This document shows, one piece after another, positions 34,795 through 44,062 of a stretch of DNA of 64,000 nucleotides. The DNA is from Lachnospiraceae bacterium (lineage in GTDB: Bacteria > Bacillota > Clostridia > Lachnospirales > Lachnospiraceae): NCBI GenBank assembly GCA_017544835.1, contig JAFYDI010000023.1:96206-160205 (forward strand). The letters run 5' to 3'. Position 1 is the stretch's first letter. Each line of letters starts with the position of its first letter. The position numbers and the translations under genes were made by a program. The notes beneath the pieces were generated by a model that was given only the letters and a program-made list of their open reading frames with translations, was not told the DNA's origin and made no database searches.

Positions 34795-35610
34795 ATGATT
34801 AAGACAGTAGAGATTAATACCATTGAGGATGTGCTCCCTCTTATAACCGAGCAGGAGTATAGGCCCGACCTTCAGCGTAACAGAAGCCTGTATCTGTATC
34901 GCGGTATGACAGATGTGGATTTTAAGCTTACCACAAGCTTATCCCGTAACTGTAAGAGTGCCAAGAAAACGTTAGAGCCTTGTATTCTTAATAACTTTAC
35001 CAAGTACGGATGCTTAGAGGACCCGCTTATCGAGAAGAGCGTATGGAGACAGATGATACTCGGTCAGCACCACGGACTTCCCACCAGATTACTTGACTGG
35101 TCGCAGTCGCCGCTTATTGCGCTTCATTTCTCCACTACAGAGCACAATCTTGACGATATGACGGCTCATGATTGTGTCATCTGGCGTATAGACATTAAGG
35201 AACTTCATGCAATGCTTCCCGGACGTTATAAGAAGGTGCTTGCGGACAATCAGACTTCGGTATTTACGGTTAATATGCTTAGCGAAGTTGCATCAGACCT
35301 CGACCAGTACGATGAGGATATGCAGGACAGCGCAATGGTAGTGGTAGAGCCTCCGTCAATAGACCCGCGTATCGTTAACCAGTATTCTTTCTTTGCCATC
35401 GTGCCCGATGCGGTTAATAATATCGAGGAGTTCTTTGATAAGTACACCAACAACACCGTGCGCTATATCATCAACAAGGATTTAAGATGGCGCATAAGAG
35501 ATATGCTCGATCAGCAGAACATTTCAGAACGTATTATTTACTCCGGCCTCGACGGACTTTCAAAGTGGCTCGGAAGACACTACTACGTGAACAAGAAAGA
35601 CGACAAATAA
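34795..35610 (+). CDS. FRG domain protein
   Basis: 271 residues. The FRG signature is seen twice over: LYLYRGMTDVDFKLTTSLSR near residue 33-52, and HHGLPTRLLDWSQSPLIALH near 94-113. FRG (Phe-Arg-Gly) domains occur as single proteins and in phage-defence and toxin-like contexts; their activity is not settled. It shares a short gap with the NUDIX gene, and an ADP-ribose-type NUDIX beside a protein of an NAD-linked suspect family would make sense, but this is speculation. A terminator shared with the minus-strand lipoprotein gene follows. Confidence 0.82.
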   Translation: MIKTVEINTIEDVLPLITEQEYRPDLQRNRSLYLYRGMTDVDFKLTTSLSRNCKSAKKTLEPCILNNFTKYGCLEDPLIEKSVWRQMILGQHHGLPTRLLDWSQSPLIALHFSTTEHNLDDMTAHDCVIWRIDIKELHAMLPGRYKKVLADNQTSVFTVNMLSEVASDLDQYDEDMQDSAMVVVEPPSIDPRIVNQYSFFAIVPDAVNNIEEFFDKYTNNTVRYIINKDLRWRIRDMLDQQNISERIIYSGLDGLSKWLGRHYYVNKKDDK

Positions 35611-35620
35611 AGGTCAAAGA

Positions 35621-35650
35621 AAAACCCGAGGTCATACGGCCTCGGGCTTT
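35621..35650. terminator. Bidirectional terminator
   Basis: CCCGAGG at 35625-35631 pairs with CCTCGGG at 35640-35646, flanked by an A-run on one side and T-rich sequence on the other, between convergent genes. Confidence 0.85.
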
Positions 35651-35669
35651 ATTATGCATATTCAGTTAC

Positions 35670-36353
35670 TTATTTAACGGTAACCTTGGTGATGTGAGGG
35701 TTAAGTCCTTCATACCAGTAAAGGAAACCTTCAACGTCAACGGTCTGACCTGCCTGTAAGCCGCCTACAAGATTGTAGAAAGCTTCATCGCTGCCGTTTA
35801 AGTAGTACTCAAGGCAGAAATCGTAATTAGCTCCGTCTTTGGAAAGAGTAACGTAGATGTCATCGCCGGGCTGGTCGTTCTTGTAAGTAACGCTCTCAAC
35901 GGTCATGCCCTTGAAAGATACAAGCTGGTTCTGGAAGTTAGCGATTTCGTCCTTGCCAAGCTTATCGGTAACGTCCTTGGCTTCTGCTACATAAGACTTG
36001 CCGGAAAGGAACTCGATGGTTCCGTCAACAACTTCAACTTCGCCTGCCCATTCGCCCTTGTGGCCCTTAACTAAAATCTTGGTACCGGGGGTAAGCTTCT
36101 TAGCGTCTTCTTCAGAACATTCCGCATTGTAGATGAAGTAAGCGCCGTCCTTGTCAGCTGCGTAAACTGTAACTTTGTTGTCCCACCATGACTGATGAGC
36201 CTGAACGTAACACTCAACGGTTACCTCGGCATCAACTGCTGCAGCGGTGTACTCTGCATAGGTCATAGCGCCTGCGGTCTTCTTCTCAGCGCCGCATCCT
36301 GCAAAAGCAAGAACGCATACAAGCGCCATCAAAAGTGCTGTAAGTTTTTTCAT
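35670..36353 (-). CDS. Lipoprotein with OB-fold-like repeats, function unknown
   Basis: 227 residues. The lipobox LAFAGC places the lipidated cysteine at about residue 20. The remainder shows two similar β-rich segments: VTVECYVQAHQSWWDNKVTV at about 44-63 with PGTKILVKGHKGEW, and the later LVSFKGMTVESV with GQTVDVEGFLYWYEG. This resembles nucleic-acid-binding-like OB folds found in secreted proteins, but no function is known. It has its own promoter and an AAGGAGG-type site, so it is probably independent of the importer genes upstream. Confidence 0.7.
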   Translation of the reverse strand: MKKLTALLMALVCVLAFAGCGAEKKTAGAMTYAEYTAAAVDAEVTVECYVQAHQSWWDNKVTVYAADKDGAYFIYNAECSEEDAKKLTPGTKILVKGHKGEWAGEVEVVDGTIEFLSGKSYVAEAKDVTDKLGKDEIANFQNQLVSFKGMTVESVTYKNDQPGDDIYVTLSKDGANYDFCLEYYLNGSDEAFYNLVGGLQAGQTVDVEGFLYWYEGLNPHITKVTVK

Positions 36354-36422
36354 GATAATCCTCCTTAATTAATACCCTTTAGGTATGTATAAGCGTATAC
36401 AATTATTTGGCTTACAAATTCG

Positions 36423-36450
36423 ATTATAACGTAATCGGGCGATTAATCAA
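36423..36450 (-). promoter_or_regulatory. Promoter of the OB-fold-like lipoprotein gene
   Basis: On the minus strand TTGATT (36445-36450), a 16-base spacer and TATAAT (36423-36428). Confidence 0.68.
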
Positions 36451-36483
36451 TGCTTATATTACTAAAGTTTGTTAATTATTTAT

Positions 36484-38094
36484 CTATTTATTGTTATTTT
36501 TACCATAGCGCTTTTTGATAAAGCCGTATAGGTACGATCCGCCGATGCATACCCAGGTAAGAACGAGCAGAGTAAGAAGCACTTTAGAGGTTGCGGGAAG
36601 AGGACCGAATTCCTGCTTCTTAATCTCACCGGTACTTGCTTTCCTGCCTGAATCAAGGTGGTAAAGGCTGGCGGTATCTTTGTATAACTTTTCGTAATAA
36701 GCATCATCCACAGTTTCGTTGCGGCGTGCCGACTTGGTAACACTTTCTATAAGCTGTCCCGCAGCATCGCGAAGAGAAGCGGAGCCGTTAAATACAGGTG
36801 TAATAAAGGTCTTGTCGATATTGGAAGTAAGTAACTTCGAAGCCTGAAGTTTGGGCGCGTAGTGAAGCTCATTGTCCTCACCTTCGCGGGACAGGTAATC
36901 CACATAAGAGGGAAGAGCCAGAGCTTTTTCGGTAACAGGCACATATCCTTCGGTAGAAGCGTAAGCCGTTTGAATTTCAGGCGTAATTAAGTACTGGGCA
37001 AAAAGCCAGGACGCAAGAACTTCACCCGGGTCATCCTTATTAAATACGCAAATGGAGGGTCCCTGTGAAATCATCACCGGATTCTCTGTGTCAAACTGCG
37101 GAATGGTGGTAACCACCATTTCAAAATCAATAATCTTATCCTCGGCAATATCATGATTCGTGGCATGAGGCCCCATCCAGGTAGCGCCTGCGGTAGAGTC
37201 TATGGCGAATATACACTGACCGGCATTTAAGAAGTTACCGGGATAACTTGAAATTTTGAAAGTCGAGAAAGCACCAAGCTTGGCACTCTTATAAATGCTT
37301 TCAAGTATAGACTTAGTATCATCGTTAAATAAAAGAATGTTACCGTCTGTGTCCGAATAACCCGCTTTCTTTTGCCTAAGCATCTGAATCATCATGTTGT
37401 CGGTGGACTTGTAGATAAAGGGAATCATGACCTTCTGACCGTTTACCTTGAAGTTGCCGTCCGCATCCTTCTCCATGGCTTTCTCGGATACTTCCCATAT
37501 AAAGTCCCAGGTAAGCTTGTCGGGAAGAGTATAGCCTAACTTCTCCACAAGGGTTTTGTTGATATAGCAGGCTTCGGTGGAACGCATGTAGGGAATCGCA
37601 TAAGCGGTACCGCCGAGGCGACACTCATCGATAAACTTAGGTACGATGTCGCCCGCAGGCTCATATTTAAGCTCCGAACCGTTGAGACCGAAGCGTGAAT
37701 CGGCCATCAGCTCATCCACAGGCACAACGGTGTTGGCGCCCGTAAGATAAGTGGCGATATGGTCGGGATATGTAATACATACATTAGGTGTGGTGCGTGT
37801 GGAAATATTGGTAATAACATCGTTGTATATGCGGCCGTAATCGGTATAAATACGCATATTTACAGTAATATTGGGGTAAAGCTTCTCAAAATCCTCAATA
37901 GCCTGTCTATAAATGTTGGCCTGTGTTACATTCGTATCGTTCTTGGCCCAGAAGGTAATTTCGTAGTGCTTGCTTTCATCAAAGCTTTCGGGCACACTGA
38001 AGGGCTCGAGCCCTTTGGAACCGTGGCACGCGGTAAGCGTAAGTAGCGTCAGTGGCATAAGAATACGAAGCGCCCTAAACAAACTCTTTCTCAT
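36484..38094 (-). CDS. ABC importer substrate-binding lipoprotein with C-terminal membrane helix
   Basis: 536 residues, a family 1 (UgpB/MalE-type) solute-binding protein. LTLTAC near residue 23 is a lipobox. YEITFWAKNDTNV near 45 is the first domain strand, and LGGTAYAIPYMRSTEACYIN near 160 is the hinge region typical of the family. Unusually, it also ends with a hydrophobic helix (about 503-525) and a basic tail, so it would be anchored at both ends. It is the last gene of a four-gene importer operon and overlaps the upstream permease gene by 4 bases. The ligand is unknown; a sugar or glycerol-phosphate compound is likely. Confidence 0.87.
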   Translation of the reverse strand: MRKSLFRALRILMPLTLLTLTACHGSKGLEPFSVPESFDESKHYEITFWAKNDTNVTQANIYRQAIEDFEKLYPNITVNMRIYTDYGRIYNDVITNISTRTTPNVCITYPDHIATYLTGANTVVPVDELMADSRFGLNGSELKYEPAGDIVPKFIDECRLGGTAYAIPYMRSTEACYINKTLVEKLGYTLPDKLTWDFIWEVSEKAMEKDADGNFKVNGQKVMIPFIYKSTDNMMIQMLRQKKAGYSDTDGNILLFNDDTKSILESIYKSAKLGAFSTFKISSYPGNFLNAGQCIFAIDSTAGATWMGPHATNHDIAEDKIIDFEMVVTTIPQFDTENPVMISQGPSICVFNKDDPGEVLASWLFAQYLITPEIQTAYASTEGYVPVTEKALALPSYVDYLSREGEDNELHYAPKLQASKLLTSNIDKTFITPVFNGSASLRDAAGQLIESVTKSARRNETVDDAYYEKLYKDTASLYHLDSGRKASTGEIKKQEFGPLPATSKVLLTLLVLTWVCIGGSYLYGFIKKRYGKNNNK

Positions 38095-38972
38095 CCCTTT
38101 GTACCTCCCCTTGAAACGCCTTCCATGATTTTCTTGTGGAAGATAAGGAACAGTACCACAAGCGGCACGGAAATAACCACAACCGCAGCCATCATGGCGG
38201 GTACGTTCTCACGACCGAAACCGTTCTCACGAATCTCCTGAATACCGTTACTTACAAGAAAATACGCTTCATTGTCGGTAACAAGTCTCGGCCATACGTA
38301 TGAGTTCCAGCATTCGATAACTTTAAGAATAAGAATTGTAATAATGGTGGGCTTGCTGATGGGAATCATGACTTTAAGCAAGTACTTTAAGTCTGAAGTT
38401 CCGTCGACCTTGGCGGCTTTGTAAAGCTCCTCCGGAATCTGCTCGAAGTTCTCTTTAAGCAGGTAGATATAGAAGACGGAAGCCACGCTCGGAAGTATAA
38501 GTCCCTGGAAGGTGTTACGCATATTCCAGTTGGTAATCGTAACGTAGTTCGTGATGACTACAAGCTCGTTCGGAATCATCATAAGGGATAAGAATATGGC
38601 GAAAGTGATGCTTTTGCCCTTGAACTTAAGACGGGAAAAAGCAAACGCCGCAAGTACGGTCACCACCATCATGATAGCGGTGGTAAGCACCGTGAACACT
38701 ACCGTATTAAAGAAATATCTGCCGAGACTAACGGTGGTAAAAGCATCCACGTAGTTCTGCGCCGTAGGGTTCGTTGCGATGAACCTCGGTACATATTCGG
38801 AGTTATACGAGCTGTAGCTCTTGATGGACGTAAGTAACATCCAGTAAAAAGGAAACAGCACGATAAGTCCCCAAAGCGTTAAGAGAAAGTACGTAACGGT
38901 CTTGCCGACGGTACCGGAGACCTTGGCGCGTTTTTCAATTTTTTGTAATTCGGTATAAGTCAAATCTGCCAT
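38091..38972 (-). CDS. ABC importer permease (UgpE/MalG type)
   Basis: Inner-membrane subunit of a carbohydrate importer, 293 residues with six helices. The EAA loop that contacts the ATPase reads EELYKAAKVDGTSDLKYLLK near residue 185-205. The N-terminal cytosolic stub is short, as in MalG/UgpE proteins. It overlaps the binding-protein gene by 4 bases and follows the other permease gene by 12 bases. Confidence 0.92.
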   Translation of the reverse strand: MADLTYTELQKIEKRAKVSGTVGKTVTYFLLTLWGLIVLFPFYWMLLTSIKSYSSYNSEYVPRFIATNPTAQNYVDAFTTVSLGRYFFNTVVFTVLTTAIMMVVTVLAAFAFSRLKFKGKSITFAIFLSLMMIPNELVVITNYVTITNWNMRNTFQGLILPSVASVFYIYLLKENFEQIPEELYKAAKVDGTSDLKYLLKVMIPISKPTIITILILKVIECWNSYVWPRLVTDNEAYFLVSNGIQEIRENGFGRENVPAMMAAVVVISVPLVVLFLIFHKKIMEGVSRGGTKG

Positions 38973-38984
38973 GGCTCCTCCTCC

Positions 38985-39878
38985 CTAGTATTGCACGTTC
39001 TTCTTACTGATAAGCAAGTTGATAACGGTGATTGTAAACACTATTGCAAAAAGAATAAGTGACGCCGCCGAAGCATACGAAGGATAACCGCCGGAGTTAC
39101 CGTAGAGCATATCGTATACATAGCCGACAATCGTATTCATGCCTGCCGCATTAAGGTTGGTACCAAAGATAGCCACTTCATCGGCATAAGCCTTGAACGC
39201 TCCGATAAAGCCCGTGATTACAAGGTAGAAAATCATGGGGCTTATCATGGGAAGCGTAATCTTATAGAAGATTCTGAACTTCGAAGTTCCGTCCACGCGG
39301 GCCGCATTGTAGTAATCCTTCTTAACTCCCGCAAGTGCGCTTGTAAGTATCAATATCTTAAAGGGCATTACCACCCAGATGGTGTAGAAGCACATTACAA
39401 AAATCTTCGCCCAGTAAGGTCCGTCGATAAAGTCAACGGAAGACATGCCGAGAGCGTTAAGAAGGAGATTGACAAGACCCTCGGAATAAGCCGTTTTTTT
39501 AAATAAAATCATGAAAACAAGACCTACGGCCAAAGTATTGGTTACGTAAGGAAGAAAATACACGGTCTGATAAAGCTCCTTAAGCGGCTTAATCGAGTTA
39601 AGACCAAGCGAAATAAGAAGCGCGATGCCTGTCGATAACGGAACCGTGATGATAACGATGATAAAGGTGTTCTTGACCGCCTGTAAGAAATAGGGGTCGT
39701 GGAGCACATACTTAAAGTTATATAAGCCGTATCCGAAGTGTGACTGCGATGCGAAGTTGTAGCCTTCTTCAAAAGAATACATAACCACATCGATTAACGG
39801 ATAGACCATAAAGAAGCCTAAGAAGAGTATTGCGGGCAGTAAGTAAAGCCACCCTTTTAAAGACGATAGTTTTTTCAT
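38985..39878 (-). CDS. ABC importer permease (UgpA/MalF type)
   Basis: Partner permease, 297 residues, six helices. Its EAA loop is KKDYYNAARVDGTSKFRIFY near residue 186-205. It starts with MKKLSSLKGWLYLLPAILFL, the usual start for UgpA-type subunits. It lies 8 bases downstream of the ATPase gene. Confidence 0.92.
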   Translation of the reverse strand: MKKLSSLKGWLYLLPAILFLGFFMVYPLIDVVMYSFEEGYNFASQSHFGYGLYNFKYVLHDPYFLQAVKNTFIIVIITVPLSTGIALLISLGLNSIKPLKELYQTVYFLPYVTNTLAVGLVFMILFKKTAYSEGLVNLLLNALGMSSVDFIDGPYWAKIFVMCFYTIWVVMPFKILILTSALAGVKKDYYNAARVDGTSKFRIFYKITLPMISPMIFYLVITGFIGAFKAYADEVAIFGTNLNAAGMNTIVGYVYDMLYGNSGGYPSYASAASLILFAIVFTITVINLLISKKNVQY

Positions 39879-39886
39879 GGGTTACC

Positions 39887-40990
39887 TCACTTAATGTCAA
39901 AATAAATGCGCTCTTCGGTATTCTTATCAAAAAGAAGAACCTTGTAGGGCTTTAATGAGAATCGAACCTTATTGCCTGCGGCATCGGGTCTGTTCTCGGA
40001 AAGAATGATGGAGCGAATTGCAACAACTGTCATGGCGGGATGCGTGGACACGATACTGGTGTCGCGACCCATAACCTCTATAGCAGAAAGGTCGCACTCC
40101 ATGGGACCGTTCTCGTCGGGAATAAAGCCTTCGGGACGGATACCTACGTACACGGGGCCGTCCTTAACTCCGGGCACATTAAGAACAGCATCGCCACCAA
40201 GATAAAGCTTTCCGCCCTTAACCTCGCCGTCGAAAGTATTGATGGCGGGAGTGCCTAAGAATTTAGCTACGAAAAAGTTCTTAGGGTCGTCGTAAACCGT
40301 CTGGGGCTTGTCCATCTGCATAAGGCGACCGTCTTTCATAACCACAATCATATCGGAGATACTCATGGCCTCTTCCTGATCGTGAGTTACGAATATGGTG
40401 GTAACGCCGGTTTCACGCTGAATACGCTTAATTTCTTCACGAGTCTGAAGTCTGAGTCTTGCATCAAGATTACTTAGGGGCTCATCAAGCAAAAGAACAC
40501 GAGGCGTCTTAACCAAAGCTCTTGCAATAGCCACACGCTGCTGCTGACCGCCGGAAAGCTCCGAAGGGCGTCTGTCCATGTACTCGCCTATCTGCACAAG
40601 CTTAGCTACCTCGTCAGCCTTAGCATTCATGGCTTCCATAGTCATTTTTTTGTCACCTTTAAGGTTCTGAAGCGGAAATATTATGTTCTGGCGCACAGTA
40701 AGGTGCGGATAGAGCGCATAGTTCTGGAACACAAGGCCCACACCTCTATGCTCGGCGGGAAGATCCGTAACATCATCGTCGCCAAAGAAAATGCGCCCGC
40801 TTGTAGGCTTTTCAAGACCGCTTATCATGTTAAGCGTGGTACTCTTGCCGCAGCCCGAAGGACCGAGAAGACCGATTAACTTACCGTCCGGAATCTCAAA
40901 ATCGAAGTTGTCGACAGCCACAACATCTTCCTTTATTTTCTTGTTTCTGTTGGGAAATTTCTTGGTTAGATTCTTAAGAATGACTTTCAT
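39887..40990 (-). CDS. ugpC: ABC importer ATPase (UgpC/MsmK type)
   Basis: Energises the importer encoded downstream. About 367 residues. Walker A LGPSGCGKST near residue 41, Q-loop VFQNYALYPHLTV, signature LSGGQQQRVAIARAL, Walker B LLLDEPLSNLD and switch TIFVTHDQEEAM are all intact. A C-terminal TOBE/OB regulatory domain (about 245-367) marks the CUT1/MalK group. ATG 40990 has AAGGGG upstream; a longer frame from 41035 has no ribosome site. MsmK-type ATPases can serve several importers, but here it is encoded in an operon with one. Confidence 0.92.
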   Translation of the reverse strand: MKVILKNLTKKFPNRNKKIKEDVVAVDNFDFEIPDGKLIGLLGPSGCGKSTTLNMISGLEKPTSGRIFFGDDDVTDLPAEHRGVGLVFQNYALYPHLTVRQNIIFPLQNLKGDKKMTMEAMNAKADEVAKLVQIGEYMDRRPSELSGGQQQRVAIARALVKTPRVLLLDEPLSNLDARLRLQTREEIKRIQRETGVTTIFVTHDQEEAMSISDMIVVMKDGRLMQMDKPQTVYDDPKNFFVAKFLGTPAINTFDGEVKGGKLYLGGDAVLNVPGVKDGPVYVGIRPEGFIPDENGPMECDLSAIEVMGRDTSIVSTHPAMTVVAIRSIILSENRPDAAGNKVRFSLKPYKVLLFDKNTEERIYFDIK

Positions 40991-41098
40991 GTGACTAAAC
41001 CCCTTTTTATAAAAATACAGATAGTAATACTTCACATCTTTGTTCTTTTAGATTATATTAGAATAAGTATAAAAATAAAAGATATCAGGAGAATAAAA

Positions 41099-43123
41099 AT
41101 GAGAGATCCGGTTGATGAGGCCTTAAACTCTATACTTGGCCCCAGAAATAACTATACAGAAGAAGAAATCAACAGGGCTCAGGCCCGCAAGAAGCGCTAC
41201 GGCGGTACACTTCTTGACAATCTTGAGAAGGTTACGGGAAGAGGACTTGCGCCTACTTTTGATATGGAATCCATCAATTTCGGAAGCGAGCTTGATGCTT
41301 TTTCCAAGGAACTTGAAGGCTTTACAGACGAGAATCAGAAGAAGGTTGAGACCTCCACTCATGAAACGGTTACAGAGGAAGAAGCAGTCAATGCTTTTGC
41401 CGATTTAAAGGATGTGGTTACTGGTACCGTTTACGGTCAGGATGACTTCGTTAAGAAGCTTATTATTGCGTTTAAGCGTCCCCTGGTACTTCGCCCCGAA
41501 GGCGATGCTCCCAAGAATGCCATATATATTACCGGTAAGTCCTGCACAGGTAAGCATCTTGCACTTAATACAATCGTCAAGGAACTCAGTAATCGTCGTG
41601 TGCTAAGAACCGACCAGATTAAGACAATCGACCTTTCTTTGTACCCCGGTGCGACGGAAGAGAAGCTTTTCTTACAGGATTTGTACTCGGCACTTAATTC
41701 TAAGGCTGAGGTTATTGTGTTTGAGAACTTTAAGGAGTGTCATACGTCCCTTGCCACAAGGCTTTGCGACCTTGTTATCAAGGGTAAGTGCGCGCTCAAT
41801 GAACGATATGTAAGCCAGAACGGCCAGCTTGTAAATGTGCCCAACGCTCTTGCAAGTGAGACCGTCGGTGCTTTGTATGCCAAGGACAAGTACCTTGTAT
41901 TCGTAAGTGACAAGTCTCTTGAGAAGCTTGCCGACAAGTTCGGTGCGCCTTTCATCAACGCTCTCGGCGACGTATGTGAGACTGCACCGCTTAATGAAGA
42001 AGCTCTTAAGAAGATTTCAGGCAAAGAAATGGATACCTTAAAGCGCGTATCCTCAAAGCAGTTTAAATTCAATGTCAAAGAAGACGAGGCATTCCTTAAC
42101 TACAGTGTTACTCTTGCCGGCAAGAATGCGGGACTTCAGGGAATCCTTGATTTCTATGACGATTGCGTAAAGGCTCTTGCTCAGCTTAAGCTTGAAGAAG
42201 ACTTACCCAATGACGCAGAGGTACTTCTTACCGTTAAGGACGGCAGCGTTGTTGCTACCATAAGCGGAGAAGACCGCAAGCTTCTGGATGCACTTCCGGG
42301 TGTATACACAGGCGAGCTTGAAAGTGTTAAGAAGGAAATGGAAGACATCGTCGGACTTACAGAGATTAAGGAATACATTCTCAGTCTTGAAGAGTACTAC
42401 GCAGTTCAGAAGAAGCGTCGCGAGGCGGGCTTAAAGGCTTCCGAAGTCAGCAAGCACATGATATTTACGGGTAATCCCGGTACAGGTAAGACTACCATCG
42501 CACGTATTATCAGCCGTTACCTTAAGGCTATCGGTATTCTCTCGGGCGGTCAGCTTGTAGAGGTATCAAGAGCCGACTTGGTAGGTAAGTACGTAGGTCA
42601 TACGGCTCCCCTTACCAATCAGGTATTGCAGTCGGCTATCGGCGGTGTGTTATTTATTGACGAAGCATATTCTTTGTACAGAGGCAAGGACGATTCCTTC
42701 GGACTTGAAGCAATCGACACGCTGGTTAAGGGTATTGAAGATAACAGAGATAACCTTATCGTAATTTTGGCAGGTTACTCAATCGAAATGGAAGAGTTCT
42801 TAACATCTAACTCAGGTTTAAAGAGCCGTTTCCCGAACGTAATCAACTTCCCCGATTACACCGGTCAGGAGCTTTTGGATATTTCCAAGATTATTGCCAA
42901 GTCTAAGGGCTACACTATTGATGAAGGTGCGCAGACTAATCTGCTTACCTACTACAATGCGGTTCAGGCAGTTCGCGCCAAGGATGCGGGTAACGGTCGT
43001 CTGGTACGTAACAAGATTGAGGAAGCTATTCTTAACCAGTCAAAGCGTCTTGTTAAGGAGCCCGAAGCAGACATGTCTATGCTTGTAAGCGAAGACTTTG
43101 ATTTAAGCGATGTTAATGGCTGA
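41099..43123 (+). CDS. Tandem AAA+ protein with CbxX/SpoVK-type C-terminal ATPase
   Basis: About 674 residues. The first AAA+ region (about 100-320) has a Walker A variant GKSCTGKH and a Walker B variant VIVFENFKE, so it is probably inactive; its layout is ClpA/B-like. The second (about 425-650) is CbxX/CfqX-like with intact GNPGTGKTT, VLFIDEAYSLY and a sensor region near VILAGY and LKSRFPN. CbxX-type ATPases remodel proteins such as RuBisCO or act in sporulation (SpoVK). The target here is unknown. ATG 41099 has AGGAG 8 bases upstream. It is divergent from the importer operon. Confidence 0.82.
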   Translation: MRDPVDEALNSILGPRNNYTEEEINRAQARKKRYGGTLLDNLEKVTGRGLAPTFDMESINFGSELDAFSKELEGFTDENQKKVETSTHETVTEEEAVNAFADLKDVVTGTVYGQDDFVKKLIIAFKRPLVLRPEGDAPKNAIYITGKSCTGKHLALNTIVKELSNRRVLRTDQIKTIDLSLYPGATEEKLFLQDLYSALNSKAEVIVFENFKECHTSLATRLCDLVIKGKCALNERYVSQNGQLVNVPNALASETVGALYAKDKYLVFVSDKSLEKLADKFGAPFINALGDVCETAPLNEEALKKISGKEMDTLKRVSSKQFKFNVKEDEAFLNYSVTLAGKNAGLQGILDFYDDCVKALAQLKLEEDLPNDAEVLLTVKDGSVVATISGEDRKLLDALPGVYTGELESVKKEMEDIVGLTEIKEYILSLEEYYAVQKKRREAGLKASEVSKHMIFTGNPGTGKTTIARIISRYLKAIGILSGGQLVEVSRADLVGKYVGHTAPLTNQVLQSAIGGVLFIDEAYSLYRGKDDSFGLEAIDTLVKGIEDNRDNLIVILAGYSIEMEEFLTSNSGLKSRFPNVINFPDYTGQELLDISKIIAKSKGYTIDEGAQTNLLTYYNAVQAVRAKDAGNGRLVRNKIEEAILNQSKRLVKEPEADMSMLVSEDFDLSDVNG

Positions 43124-43131
43124 GGCTGATT

Positions 43132-43938
43132 GTGAAGAAATATATAGATCATTTTGATTTAAGTGAGATTGCCGGAAGCGGTCAGTGCTTCCGGTGGAAA
43201 GAAACTGCGTCCGAGAGCGTCCGTGTGATTGCATTTGGACGCGTTCTTAATATGCGCTCCTGCGAGAGCGAGCCCGGGTTTTACGAGTTTGACTGTTCGG
43301 AGGAAGAATGGGAGAGTATCTGGGCACCGTATTTCGACCTTGATACAGACTACGAGGCGATTGAAGCACGTATTAAAAAGTCGGGCGATGCGCATCTTCT
43401 TGAGGCTTTTGAGTCGGGAAGCGGTATCAGGATACTTAAGCAGAATTTGTGGGAGATTATCATAAGCTTTCTTATCTCGCAGAATAACAATATTTCAAGA
43501 ATTAAGAACAGCGTTGAGGCATTGTGCCGCGAGGGCGGAATAAAGGCTATGGGCGACGGAGAAGAGTTTTCTTTTCCCATGCCCGGTGACATTGACTCGA
43601 AAGTTTTTGAGCAGGTTAACCTGGGACTTGGATATCGCGTGCCTTATCTTAAAGAAATGTATGAGTACGCATCGGAACATCCGTCTTGGCTTGAATCGCT
43701 TAAGACTATGAATTATGAAGACGCCCGTGCCGAACTTTTAAAAAGAAAGGGCATCGGCCCCAAGGTTGCGGATTGTATATGTCTCTTCGGACTTCATCAT
43801 ATAGATGCTTTCCCTATTGATACTCACGTAAAGCAATTATTGGCCAAGTATTATCCGAATGGATTTAATCACGAATACTTTAAAGGAGTTGCCGGAGTTA
43901 TACAGCAATACCTGTTTTATTACGAATTGATGCACTGA
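43132..43938 (+). CDS. 8-oxoguanine DNA glycosylase, OGG1 type
   Basis: Removes oxidised guanine from DNA. 268 residues. AGSGQCFRWKE near residue 13 starts the OGG N-terminal domain. LISQNNNISRIKNSVEALC near 108 and the helix-hairpin-helix LLKRKGIGPKVADCICLFG near 202-220 follow, with the catalytic lysine K211 and the aspartate in HIDAFPIDTHV near 225. The start is GTG 43132, 8 bases after the AAA+ gene, so both are probably co-transcribed. Confidence 0.9.
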   Translation: MKKYIDHFDLSEIAGSGQCFRWKETASESVRVIAFGRVLNMRSCESEPGFYEFDCSEEEWESIWAPYFDLDTDYEAIEARIKKSGDAHLLEAFESGSGIRILKQNLWEIIISFLISQNNNISRIKNSVEALCREGGIKAMGDGEEFSFPMPGDIDSKVFEQVNLGLGYRVPYLKEMYEYASEHPSWLESLKTMNYEDARAELLKRKGIGPKVADCICLFGLHHIDAFPIDTHVKQLLAKYYPNGFNHEYFKGVAGVIQQYLFYYELMH

Positions 43939-43941
43939 TTT

Positions 43942-43973
43942 AGAGACCTAGGACATAGGTCTCTTTATATTTT
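43942..43973 (+). terminator. Terminator after the OGG1-type gene
   Basis: AGAGACCTA at 43942-43950 pairs with TAGGTCTCT at 43956-43964 over a five-base loop; TTATATTTT follows. Confidence 0.85.
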
Positions 43974-43998
43974 GCAAGGTTTTTGTTAATTTACACAA

Positions 43999-44027
43999 TT
44001 GTTTCATTAATTGTCGAAGTTTATAAT
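43999..44027 (+). promoter_or_regulatory. Promoter of sulP
   Basis: TTGTTT at 43999-44004, a 17-base spacer and TATAAT at 44022-44027. Confidence 0.72.
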
Positions 44028-44062
44028 AACAAGCGTTTGGATTCATAATATTCGGAGGAGAC

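Noticed and set aside
40991..41098. N-terminal extension of the AAA+ protein
   Set aside because: The extra 36 codons lie in the AT-rich promoter region and lack a ribosome site; ATG 41099 has AGGAG.
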